From contig WMCF01000003.1 in the NCBI GenBank assembly GCA_009792885.1, positions 19,682,477 to 19,746,476 on the forward strand: a DNA stretch of 64,000 bases. The letters run 5' to 3'. Made by a program: the position numbers and the translations under genes. The notes under the pieces are model-generated. The model was not told where the DNA came from. It worked only from the letters and a program-made list of their open reading frames with translations, and did no database searches. This document shows, in pieces, positions 39,340 through 51,600 of the stretch. This stretch comes from Eremophila alpestris peregrina (taxonomy: Eukaryota > Chordata > Aves > Passeriformes > Alaudidae). How positions within the stretch are numbered: the stretch's first letter is position 1; each line of letters opens with the position of its first letter.

Positions 39340-40065
39340 AGTAATATTGAGCACATTCATTAGTGCTTTTCATTCTGTCATCTAATTGCAGTTACTAAGT
39401 TTGCAAACGATGCACACTTTGTGAGGGACTGCAGATAATGTTGGAGGAAACAGTGAGAATTGAGCATAATCTTGGCAGGTTGGGGAAGTGATCTGGGAGG
39501 AAAGTGGGATGAAGCCGTGTAAAGAAAAGCATCAATTCCTAGACTTTAGAGTAATAAGGGGCATAAAATGCATGAACATAGAGTAGAGAATAACTGGCTG
39601 GTGGGCAGTTCTGTAGAAGAGAGAATCTGATGTTAATGTTTAGTCTGTGGTCCACCAAGGCTGAAGGGTTAAACTTGTGAAAAGGATGTCCAAGTGCACA
39701 CAAGGAGCCTTGTGAAGTAATCCCTAAGGCCCAAACTGAAGTGTGGTGTTTTGTTCTGGACAAACAAAAGAAGCAGTGAGAGTACAGAGGAGAGCAGTGA
39801 GGATGATCAGCCTTCAATAGCTTGGTTTCTGGAAGAGAACTGAAATATCTGGGCTGATGAATCTAAAGAAGACAAGATGGAAAAGGGATTTTAGAAATAA
39901 TCTTCTAACACTTAAAAGTCTTCTGAAAAAAAATAAAAAGATCCTTTGTGTACAGGGTAGGAGAAATGGTAAAGAACTCTAAACTGCTCTAGTAAGTTAG
40001 ATGCAAGCTGGGAAAGTACTTCTAACAGAAAGAATTCTATTTCTAATTGTGAAGCAGATTGGGAT
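39340..40065 (+). mobile_element. old, eroded CR1-like LINE fragment
   Basis: The order of motifs follows a CR1 ORF2 end plus 3' UTR, much diverged. 'gttactaagtttgcaaacga' encodes VTKFAND, where FAND at 39400-39411 sits in place of the [FY]ADD catalytic motif. Next come 'atcttggcaggttggggaag', 'gagtagagaataactggctg' and 'gcagttctgtagaagagaga'. Then follow the decayed 'aaactgaagtgtggtgtttt' block, 'gtacagaggagagcagtgag' with 'gatgatcag', and 'gaactgaaatatctgggctg'. It continues into 3' UTR-like wording (gcaagctgggaaagtac, 'agaaagaattctatttctaa'). Divergence and many indels mean this copy is much older than those at 11500-12585 and 63325-64000, and it looks like a different lineage. It has no coding capacity. 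Both boundaries are approximate. Confidence 0.72.
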
Positions 40066-42898
40066 ATCATGGAGTCTTGATTGTTTGATTTCTTTCTCAT
40101 CTGCTGTTGGATTTTTCTCAGGAAAACCATAAACCTTGATTCTTCTGTGGACAATGGATAAATTAGATGATTTTTTTATAACTTCTTGTGTCCCTTTTAT
40201 TTGTGGGGGGAGTGTTTTGTTTGTTTGGGGTTTGGATTACTTTTATTTTGTTTGTCGGTGGAGTTTTTTTATTTTTTTATTTTCTGGACTGCAGACTGTC
40301 TCAAGTGCTTTTATGGATGAGACACTTTGGACACTGTATGTCTTTCCAATTGTATAAAATACTGTGGTTTAGCCTGCTGGGTCCAAATTTCTCAGAACAA
40401 TTCTCTACAAGATCTAGTAGTAAAAGCAAAAATGCTTTTATTACAAAAACTGACTTTTTGAGACTATCAAGAATAAGTCATTTGTCTTCTGTGATGATTT
40501 GAGAATTATGGCTTGGAGTCATGTCAAAAACGGCAAGGAGATTTGAGAGTGAAATGGTTTCATTTGTTCCTCTTCCTTTCCATGTTATTAAACTGGCAAT
40601 AATGGAAAGATGTTTTAATTTTTCATATTTCACTTTTTAATTTGATCTATTAAATTTATTTTAAATATAAACTAGCTTCCTGTATCTACTTAAGGCTGTT
40701 TTAGAGTCTGAATATCTTGGCACATTTAATGTAAGCTGAATATTGTATAGAAAGCTCTTATCATCCATTCTGTTTTGGTTTTTACTGCTGACCTCATCAT
40801 TCAAATACGCATAGCATGTGCCCAGCTGGTATAACTTAATTATGTTCAATTTATGTAACTTCATTCTTAAACACCAGTTTTTAGATATTTGATTTCTGTG
40901 CTTCTTTGAGCACTGTTGTTGGCTTAAAGGAACAGCTGTATGGAAGAATACATATAGCTGTTCCTAATACATTTTACAGAAGAAATTCTTTAAAAATTGC
41001 ACCTTTGGTTTTACATTCTTTTTTCTCCCTTTCTGGGAGCCTTTTCTGAATTTCAATTAGGTTGGTAAAATACTACTTTAAAACCAATATAAGCAAACTT
41101 ATGCAATAAAAACCAGAAGATAAAGGTGTAGTTTGCCTAAAATTTAAAATACTTTCAGAAATTAGACCTTAGGATGTTCATGAAATGTGACAGTCTAATA
41201 GCAGGATAATTTTTTTCCCTGCTTCTCAGCAGAGACCTCATGGAATGGTTGTCTGAACATAGCACTGTGAGTGGCAGACTGAAAAGTTTGCTGCTAGCAC
41301 TGGAAGACCCTGGATCATCTGTTGTATGTGTGAATGGGCAAGAAGTTTTGTGGGTTGGAATTAGATTGCTTGGGAGCTGGAGAGCTGAGTGCTGTTGTAC
41401 ATGTAGACATTGCTGTTTATAAATGCTCATCACTCCCTTCCTCCTGTGGTCAGGGAGGTGCTTCACAAGGGTGATTCAGAACTTGGTGTGAGTCATCTTG
41501 TGGAGGTCCTGTTTGTGTAGAAAGATAAGGAAAATTGTGCCTTTCATCCAGGGATTCCGTCAGCTGCTTAAAACTAGGCTGGATAGATCTAAGCCAAGGT
41601 CCCTGCATCTTTGAAAAGTAAAAACTAAAGAACAAATGAGAAATCACATCACTGTTACCTGCCTTGGTCTGTTAGATCTGTTTAAGGACATGAGGTGTCC
41701 TTTCAGCACAAAACACTGGAGTTCTGAGCCCCTGTCCCATTTTGCCTGTGCTCTCAGGGTGTGTGTCAGGCCACGTTCCCAGCTTTAGACAGACACTACA
41801 GTTTGCATGTGAGAGCCTATCATGGTTCATGGGAGCAAAACTCCCAGATGGGAAACTTACTCACAGCAGGTGAATGCATTGTATGGTAAGTAAGTACACT
41901 TACTGCTTACTTATAGTGAAATAAATAAATGCATACACACACATTCAATAGCCAGCCCCTAACACCCACACTCCCCACATTTCTGGAATCTGTATTTGAG
42001 AGGAGTATGGTCATACACATCCATCCACCCATCCCTGTTCTACTTCTCATGAAGTAAGAGAGCAGTTCTGATTACTGCTGTGGTGATGTTCTGAGCTCAT
42101 CTGAACCACAACCAAATGCAATTAACCGAAACCAATTTTTTTTAACACAGAAAATGTTGCTGAGCCTGTATATTGAATATTTTTTTCTAGAATACCTGCT
42201 GTTTTAAAGCAAAAAGTTCATAGTGAAAATGTCGATAATTTTCCTTAAACTGTTTTGCTTAGGAGTTGGTTTTATTCCAAGAGGAAAGATAAATTCAGAT
42301 GTTTTTCTTCTCTATGGATTCATTTTTTCCTATCCATTCATTAACCACAGCAAAAATACTTGCTCTGCTTTGTTAGGTGTGTCCTTTTGGACTGCATCTT
42401 ATAGGCTGTGTTCAGACTAAATTTAGAGGGAGCTTCACCATTCATTGCAGCCCTGTAATTATAACTGCAGCAACCTCAAAATTGATCCAACTAAATTAAA
42501 ACACAAATTGCTTCTGCTGCTCATGCTGTTTTGGATCACCTGAGTATTTCTTCAGTTAGTGATACTTCTGAAATTTGAGAATTTTTGGTTTTGAAGAAGA
42601 GGGAGAAAAATAGCCCAGCTGAGCTTTGACATTAGAAACCTCTCTTGGCCCTATTTCTGATGATTTCCCTCTGTTCCCACTATCTGGGGGCTTTTCATCC
42701 ACTCATGACCCCTATGGCAAAGTGCCTTAGCCCTGCTGGTGAGAAGATGTCAATAATTCAGATCACATTATGCTGGAAATTCAATCAAATAGAAAGTTAC
42801 CTATGTTTCAGAAACATTTAAAATTCCTAGATATGTAGGAAGTTAATTTGAAAGAGCAGCTGAATGCCTCCTGGAAAATTTGGAGAGTTTCTCTTTAG
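40066..42898. other. non-coding sequence
   Basis: No supported gene. A T/G-rich patch with a rough internal duplication lies at 40190-40285, where two overlapping frames give hydrophobic, low-complexity peptides. A compact 15-bp hairpin lies at 40928-40965. The rest shows nothing recognisable. Confidence 0.5.
40928..40965. repeat. 15-bp inverted repeat, 8-nt loop
   Basis: Arms at 40928-40942 (aggaacagctgtatg) and 40951-40965 (catatagctgttcct) pair over all 15 positions with a single G-T wobble. The loop is 8 nt. It is not followed by a T run and sits in no gene context. It is shorter than a usual pre-miRNA stem. Confidence 0.8.
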
Positions 42899-43241
42899 TA
42901 CCCATTTTGCTGGCTTGCTCTTATCGTATATTTTCTGAATTTCTCTAACCTTGTTCTTGATGACAAAAGACATTTGCATGAAAACAGGATCTTTGTTTCT
43001 TAAGTGTTCATCTGTTCCTGCTGTTTATTTCCAACCTAAAGTCATAATCCTCCGTTTGTGGCATCACAATTGGTTGCAGTGGAAATTATTATGTCATCAC
43101 AAACAGAGGATTATGACTTCAGGTGGGGGGATAAGCAGCGGGAACAGATGAACTCTTAAAAGCAAAACTGCTGTTTCATGTAAATGTCCTTGGTAATAAA
43201 GAAGAAAGGGAAGTGAAATACAGAAAACCAGAAAATTGGTA
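42899..43241. mobile_element. 343-bp imperfect palindrome, MITE-like, TA-flanked
   Basis: The segment folds back on itself along nearly its whole length. The inner 22-bp arms (43039-43060 and 43098-43119) differ at one position and enclose a 37-nt centre. Pairing continues outward through the 'gttcatctgttcc' block (left 43007-43019, right counterpart 43140-43152) and the 'gacatttgcatg' block (42969-42980, matched by catgtaaatgtc in the right arm). It then passes a 'ttttctgaattt' block and ends at tips reading CCCATTTTGCTGG on the left and CCAGAAAATTGG on the right. Just outside both tips is TA (42899-42900 and 43240-43241), and similarity stops there. Over the inner 55 bp the arms match at about 48 positions, with mostly transition differences. 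The left arm has a roughly 17-nt insertion near 42914-42930. TA-bounded, non-coding, fully palindromic structure fits a Tc1/mariner-type MITE. A local inverted duplication is the alternative. The family was not recognised. Confidence 0.7.
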
Positions 43242-45581
43242 TGGGCAGACTCGTGTATGAACAGTAGGGCAGCAGATTTTCCTTCAGGCAGGAATAGCTA
43301 TTTTAAATTAGGGACATGTCCATGTAGAATTTAGGCTTTTAAATATTTTCCCCTCAATTAAAAAAAAAAAAACTTAAAAAAATTATAAACGTTGTTACTC
43401 AAATACTGTGATGACTGCACTGTTCAGGGAGAGATTTTTCATCTTTGTTAAGCATTCTTTTATTCCTTTGTATATCTGTTTGTCGACTCATTTCTAATCT
43501 TAAGGGAGTTTCCCTTTTTGTGCCTGCTGATAGGATTTTCAAGCCCAAACCCCACCATTTGGAATGGAGCATCTGCCCTGTGTGAAGCAGGATGACCATG
43601 GTGGAAACCTCATCTAAACCACACTGCTGAGCCAATCAGTCAAATGCTTTTCACAGGCTGTTTCCATTTAAAACCACAAGCAGCAAGCTGACATTTCTCT
43701 TCAGCATCATAAGATGGAATCCTCTGAAATACCCAGAAGCAATCTCAGCTTGTACCTTATTTGGCTTTATCTGAACATTTTCCCCCACCCCCTCCATGCT
43801 ACAGCTGCTCTATTCTTTAGTAAAAGGAGGTTAAAAAATTATTGATGCAAACTAAAAGGTTTATAAGAACAGAAACTAAAATAACGAATAGAAATGGGGA
43901 TAGGGAAAGATTAGCAACAAAGCCTATTATCTGCTTTCTGTGGTAGAAGCCAATTTGACTTGCTTTCATTAAAATTCTCCTTGTTAACTCGGGTGGTGTG
44001 TTGGTGATGGACTATTTGATGTCTGAGAAGTGGTAAGAAGTTAGCTGTCTAATGATGGACTAATTAGAAAGCCCGTCCTAGCAGGATCCATGGAAATTGA
44101 TTTGCACAGTGCCATTTTTTGCTAATGACAGTCATGAATACGTTTGCAGCCCTTTACTTACTCTTCCTACCCACAGCTAATGAAAGAGAAGCGATCATTA
44201 AGAGCTCAGCTACAGTCCATCTGAAGTTTTCTTTGCCTTGTAGGAATAGCCATACTTTAAGAACTTCAGCTTTAAGTAATATTCTTCCTAAAGAAACGCA
44301 TGCCTCTAAGATGAGCATGTTTTTCTATTGTATCTGTTTTTGAGTTATCCTCACTGAACAGACAGTCAGGGTCCTTTCTGTGCTATTTACAGAAAATGAC
44401 CATCACTGCATGGGACTGGTAGAAATCATAAATATGTAGTCTGAATAAAATTAAAATTAATTAGACAGTTTTTTCCTAAAAGGGCATAACATGTCCATCC
44501 ACAACTAGGTCAAGCGTTTTTAATATTTATCAGTCTAAGGCAAACAAAAACTATTACTCTTAGTTTCTCTTCTTATGATTCTATTTACCCAATTGCTTTC
44601 AGATGCCTTTAATCTGCCCAGATGGTATTTGCCCAGCCAGGTCCATATGGCCCAGTATTCAAACTAGAAGTTTTTGCACAAAGATCTCCTGAATAAAATA
44701 TGACAATCAATACTTATGTACGCAAAAGTACATCCTTCATTGTCCATAGGGCTCCAGCTTACTACCACCTTCCAAGCTTCTCAAGGCCTTCTTTGGTCAG
44801 TAATGATCTGGTATTGCATTGCTCTTCTCTTTAACTTCTCTTTAAGTTCCTGTAAATTCTGCTATAATTACAGAAAAATGCAGACCTTTTCAAGTATCCC
44901 TAATCTTATATCTTTTAGTTGTGTTCTCATAGATGAAACCAGTAGCTGGGGGTATTGCATTAAGTTCCAGGAGTTAGCTGTACCAAAGTTTTCATAAGTT
45001 TTCAGTGAAATGGATGTCCTGTAAAACCTGTCAGTCAAAGGTGAAATTTAAGAAATAGAAGTGAAAAGTGTAAGTGGACAAGCAACGGGGAGCTGAGAGT
45101 AAGAGGGCAAGCAAGAGAATGGTGAAACGTCATTGCTGGCAGCAGTGAAGGAGTCTGAGGTTGTGCAGTGAAGACTGAAAACAAGGGGAATGGACAGCTT
45201 GAAGCTACTGTTATCTGGATGGATTAGAAGGAGGGACAGCAGAAGAATCAGAGTGAGTTATCAAAGACAAAATAAGAATGGAAAAGGAAGGAGGAAGGTT
45301 TGAATGACTGTATCTGAGTTTCTTAGGTTTCTTCGTAGTTAAAAGAGACAAAAAGGAAGCAGGAATTCTTGGGGAGCCAGAGACAGCAAGAAAATGGGGA
45401 AAACTTGGAAACCTTCATGAGAGATTCTACTAAGAAGACAGCTAATTTCCTCTGGAACAGGGAGATTATATGTAGACAGTATCATAAAACAACATCAGAT
45501 TGGTTTCAATGTCTGATTTAAATAAGAACAATAAAAGTTCACTTAATTGCAATGAAAATTAGTTACCTTGAAATAACAAGG

Positions 45582-45601
45582 AAAAAAAAAAAAGAAAAAA
45601 A
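45582..45601 (+). repeat. poly-A tract with one G interruption
   Basis: A12 (45582-45593), one G, then A7. The sequence to its left is purine-rich but matches no gene or repeat family I know, so it is not called a retrocopy tail. Confidence 0.8.
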
Positions 45602-48600
45602 GACTGTCCATTTTGCCACAAAGGAATTTCGGTGAGGTCAGCACTTTAATTTATTTCTGAAACTGAGCCTGCCCAGTTTATCTTGTGCCTGCATTCACTC
45701 CTTTACTTTGAAGACATTCCTATACATTAGTTCCCTGAAGCAAAAACCTTACCTGATTTTTACAGTGAAAACAACTGTAAGTGTATTCATCTAATGCCCT
45801 AGGTTTTCTCCTGAAAGAAGACAATTTCTGATTTAAAAATTTATTTCTAGCTCCTTGATTCAAGTTTTGTTTTGTAACATCTGTAAAATATATATGCATG
45901 CACTTATTATACCTATACATGTATATATGAGAAGCATCTAGATATGATAGGTGCAAGATTTTTAATTTCTTTGCTGTTTCAGTATTACTTCCCAGCACTA
46001 GCTACTCATTAGTTTTGTAGGCTTTTGTAATACTTATTCCTTTTTGTTCCTGTAGTGCAACCTATGAAAGACATTAAGAAGAAATGGCAAACCTTTATGT
46101 ATCTCCTGCATTATTATTGGAGGGGATTTCAGTAGTCCTGTAATGCTCAACATCTCTAAATATGCTACCACATGTAAAGAAACAACTAACACTTTCTTTA
46201 AATTAGCCTTTTTTGGATTTTTTTTTTTGTATGCTAAGTTTACTTAAAAATTAAAATGAACCTGGAAAAGCAATTGAATGGATGCATAACTCAGATAAAG
46301 ATATTCCAAAATGGCAATCAGGGATGACTATGCAGTAGAGCAGTCTAGAGAAGATTTATATGTAGACCATATTAAGTCTTTGAGAAGTAATATATAGAAA
46401 AATAAATTATGAAAGATATGGGTATATAGTAATGTGGTCCACTAACATTGCATAACATAACAGTATTGATGACTGGTCTTTTTAAAGAAATATTGCTATA
46501 TACATGATCAAACTTCGGTATAATTTAAAGTTCACGTCATGCAGCTGTTTAGTTACAAATAAATAGTCTAGATTAATGACTTGTTGGCATGCTTAGAACA
46601 AAATAAATGTCAATATGGACAAGTGGCTTGTATTGTCATTTACTCCTGCACAATTCTGATAAACATATTAGTTAACTGTAGTATATTGTGTAAAGCAGAT
46701 ATAAAACCATATTGAGTGATGGGATTTTGCTGAGACATGATTAACATTGATCATGTGGCTGAGTGTGTGCAGCACTCAAGTCTGACGTGTTCTTTCTGTA
46801 TGGAAAACATCCATTTCTGAAGAGCTGCTGTATTTTTGAGGATTTGATAGCTGTTGATAATGGATGTGATGGAGAACAGGCAGTCACTGGACATTGAGTT
46901 AATTGTTATAAATTATAAAATGCTCTGTGAATAAATCATCTCTTACTCATCCAGTTCAGGTCAGAGGTGTAACCTTCGTAGGCACTGAACTATCTGGCTG
47001 CAATGAAGCAAAACAGCAAAGGAAAGGCCTCGTTAATGAAAAAGCAATGAATGGGGTTAGAAACTGAAGACAATGTTAGAAAAACAGTAGTGATCTACCT
47101 AGATGGTATCTGGTGTCCTGCCATCTAAAAAGAAATCACCTACACAGTTCTGTTCTCACCTAAATGCGGCCTTTGTTCTGCTTTACACTTTCCCCCTTCA
47201 CATGTGCTTCTCATCTTTCTTCCCTTAATATGCCCTTTCCATTTCATATTCCCAGTGGAATTGCACTGCTTCCTATGCAGGCTCTTTTCCTTTTTCCCAC
47301 TGCCAAGAACTTTGTATTCTCTCTTCCCTTTCTTCCTCATTATGTCGTATTTACTTGCCACTAAAATTTGCTTTTGTGAGCTATAGTATTCTTGCTTTTC
47401 CTCAACTGTATTCTGAAAGGGGAAGATTTTGGGTGTGTTTTATGGTGGTCAGTCTTTTTTATGGTACATGTGTACCATGAAACTTCTGTAGATGTCCACT
47501 GTGAGTTTTCCTTAAGCAGAGCCAGTGGCCTTGCAAAGCACAAAGATTAGATGATTGCTGTCTGTCCTTGCTCAAGGTGGAGATTGGATATTTCAGCAGG
47601 TCTATTGAAACAAAGATACCTAGCTTCTGTGTCATGCTTTATTGGGAAATTTCTTTTACAAGATGTTTGCATTTACTTTCAAAAGTTTTTGAAAAAATAT
47701 TTCTGTTGCCCTTGTCATCTTCTGTTCACTTGAGTTTACTGCAGTCAGAACATACTGGTGAAAGTCAAGGCAACAAGCAAACTCAGGGTAAACTTTAATG
47801 CCAGGGGCTCCTCTGGAGCTCCTATTGCTTTTATTATCAATCTCTTCTGGGTTTTGCTCCAGGTTTTACTTTCCTGTAAGGTGGTGTTAAAATGTAGCCC
47901 TTCATAACCAGGGAAATCAAAACCACTGCACAGTTGGTAAAGCCTGCATTTCTGTTCTGGAAAGTCTGTCCTGGATTTCATCATTTATTTAAGACCAGTG
48001 AAGTATTGGAAGTATTTTCATCATTCTGAAGTGTAATTGAAGGAAGCAGATAGAGAAAGCCTTTTGTGTATTTTCAGTGGAGTGCTTAGGAAGCCTAGTC
48101 AGGCAACAGAGAAAGTCTTCAGAATTAAGGTGATGAATCACAATGTTCAAGTTCAGCAATAATGACTATTAGAATAATTTTTGAGTAACTCATTGACTGA
48201 AATATGTTTTTAATAGTCATAATTCATGTTACTAAAAAAATGGGAACCTTCAAATTTTTTCTTAATGTAAGGAGTGCACATAAAGAATAGATAAGTTATC
48301 TTGGTTTAGTTGCCTATTTAGAATAGAAATGAGTAGAATATTCTTGTGTTACCTATTCATCAATCATGTAAATTTTCTGCATACTCTGATTTCATCAGAG
48401 AAAAGTTCATTTATCCCTGGGGAATTGCAACAGTTAGCTTGTGAGTCATCCTGCATTGGGTAGCCCTCCTAATCTGCCTTTTCTCAACAACCTGTCCTAG
48501 CAAAACAAAAAAATTAATATGCTTTGCACTTCAGTGTCCCCTCCTGCCCCTATGATTATCCTTGACTGGGTGTAGTCTGGATTTTATTAAGTCAGGTGGG

Positions 48601-51600
48601 GTGAGGAAGAGGACCCCACTGGATTTTCTTGCTCATCATGTTGCTTGGCTCACTGCCTATCTGTAGATATGATTTAGTTTTTCTCTTTATCCCCTTCACA
48701 GTTGGGTAGCATCATTTAAAGAAAAAACCCAACAAAACAAACAATAAAATCTTCACAGCTTTGAAAATCTGTAGTAAAGAAAAGGATCCATAGCTTTATT
48801 CAGAACGTGAGACAGAATAAAAAGGGTCACATATAGTTTTCTCTACTGTTATTTTTCAGGCTGTGCTAAAAGGAAGTGAAGATCTTTGCTTAGAGAAACA
48901 TCTTAGAGAAAACAGGAAGAAATAGTTAACTGGATTTTTGTTACATTTCTTAGCTTTTAAGCTTACAGCCTGAAGTCCCTCAGAGTATTATGTTTACATG
49001 GGTGTAGTCATGGGTCACAGGACACCATTGTTTCCAGCATTAGGAATAAGTCTTTGTCTCAAGAGCCCCCAGAAGTTTGATACCCCAGAAGTATAGAGTA
49101 TGAAAGCTGAAGAACAGACACAGGAATGTGATTCTCTGTGAAACCATTGTTGAATGTAACACTTTGCTCCTGCAGCCTCGCTCACTTTGTTCAAATGACT
49201 CAACAGCACAAGAACAGGAATTTTGAAAATGGCAGCTCAGTTATGAAGCATCTGTTAACACCAAACATTAATTAACTTAGAAATAGTTGTGTTTGGTTTC
49301 CCATAGCAAACATGCCCTTTACAAACAGGCTTTGTATGTGTTGTCTCTGCAGCGCAAGAATTTAATTCTCTAAGTTAGTCATGATTCCATTTAATTTTGA
49401 CACATATATTTTCATCCAAATCAAGATTATACAGACTAGCTCCTTAATGAAGAGAGATTTAATTTTGAAAGTCCTAGCCCTGCCTGGGAGACTCTGGACC
49501 CAAACCCTTCCGAGGACCTCACCTGTCCAGAGATGCTGCACGAAATTCCAGGCCATGGCCCAGCAGATAGAGCAGCACTGTAGCCTTTGCTTACTCTCTA
49601 GAATGGTGTGTGCTTGTCACCTTGCATAAGCTGGCTGTTACTGACACCCTGTGAGTATGCTGAGACTTAGTGAAGGAACTGTGCTTGTGCTCTTGGCTCA
49701 GCTGCTCCTGCACCTGCCAGTAACAACTGGATTCCAGTTTACCACATGACTTACTGGATTTCAGAAAAGACAAGTTTCATTCCCATGTGTCTAGAAACTG
49801 GGACAATCTCCTAAAATCGTGAAAAAGCTCTAGGATGCCATGAATAGTGACAAAACAAGGGACTGGTTTATTGTTGCTAGAGGAAGAGAAGTGCATGGTA
49901 ATTGTTACCAAACAAGGCATCCAGCCTGCCATGACAGGCAAAAAGCTTAGTTAGCACAGATATGTTTTCTATTACATTGTGGATGCAAATAAAGTTAGAG
50001 AGAACAGCTGAAATACATTATTGGTGTAGCATGTCTGCTTGAAATCCTTTGGATTTGTTGATAATGGGTAGTTTGGGAAATGGTACCATTTAGCCAATGT
50101 TCAAAGCAACAGACACATTCAAACTAAGTCAATGTATCTCTCCTAAAGATATTTTAAATATGAGGGTATTTTGCCACATAATTATCTATTTTTAATGTGT
50201 GTAGGGTATCTTCTTGGTTGAGTATTTTACACTCTTCTCTGCCGGTTGGTCTCTACTAGAGCAAGACCATTTTCTGACACTGAAAAAAGAGATTTATGTT
50301 GACTGGCTAATGGCCCATCTAGTGATTAAACTTGCTGATTCTTCTGAAATTCCTAGCTACTTGAAGGAGAAGCCAAAAGTGAGAGGAAGTGAAGGAGTAA
50401 AGTAGAAGAAATACATCTATTAGCAGTAAAAGTATAGACACAATATTCTCACTTTACTAATGGATTTTTTTAATCTTAATTTCTCTTTGTGAGACGATAG
50501 GTAGTAGACATCCATGCCTGATGCTTCTGCAAAAATACGTTTCAATTTATACTCATTTATTGATTATATTAATTTATATTCATGTAAGCAAGTAGAATGT
50601 GACCATTCTGCTTTACTGAGTTGGAACTATATACTGAAATATTTATTTCATCTGTCTCCTGTGTTAGAAACCAAGTGTGAGGCAATCAAGAATCTACCAT
50701 TAAATATTTTTATCAGGGACCTTTAATCACTGGTACTTGTTGGGATGTAGCATGTTGTACAGTGTTACTCTCAGAGTACTTGAGTTCATGAGATGCTGCT
50801 TTGAATCTGCAGAGAATAGTAGGGTAAGGGAAGGAGGGAGGAATACTTCTCTTTCCTAAAGTTTCTCTGTCAAAATGTTTAACTGTATTTTTATATTAAG
50901 AGTTTCTGTAATTATGCTTAGGTGTGTCCACAACAGTCTTCTGCACCTAGTATCTCTCTCTGTTGCAGGTATATTAGTGCTACTTTTGTGACAAGAGTGC
51001 CTTCACAAGATTTCAGGTCTGTTTCTATAAGCTTAGAGATCTGTGAAAGAGATTAGAAAAAAAAATGGAGATATATATGGGTTAAAGCTCTAAATATTCA
51101 AGTTTTTCATAGGTAGTAGTCAAAGGCTTGGTAAGGTGAAAGTTCAAAACACAATTATTTACTTCTATGTTTTGAATCAGAACAAGATGAAAAATTCTTA
51201 TTCTTTCTAGCAGTAAATTAAGTGAAGTAGGTGACACAGCAAGGAATGTGTAATGGCACGTGTGTTGTCTCATAGTCTCAAGCTGAAACTCTTAGGGAGG
51301 AAAAACTAAATGAGATGAAACACTTCACAATATTGCTTCTACTGAAGCTCTACGGAGGTGACTGGGTAGCCTGGAAACCATGAAGTGTCAGATGAACTGG
51401 AGCTGAAAACCAGTGTCAGCTGCTGACAGTGATGAGAATAGTGATCACTGAACACCTGAGTGGAGCTGTCTGGTAGCTCTGCTGCTTAAAATTAGGAACT
51501 TCTTATGAAGACCTGCTGTAAAAGTGCTGTGGTTTTAGCAGACTGAGCCTGAGGTGTCCTGACTATGCAACATGAGCTACATATAAACAGGACTTGGTAC

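Noticed and set aside
40136..40502. Hydrophobic frames with a repeated LFVGGVF-like motif
   Set aside because: The repetition comes from a T/G-rich low-complexity patch with a rough internal duplication; no signal for a real membrane protein beyond composition.
42951..43151. 66-codon open frame across the palindrome
   Set aside because: It runs from one arm into the other through the centre of the inverted repeat, so it is a by-product of the palindromic structure.
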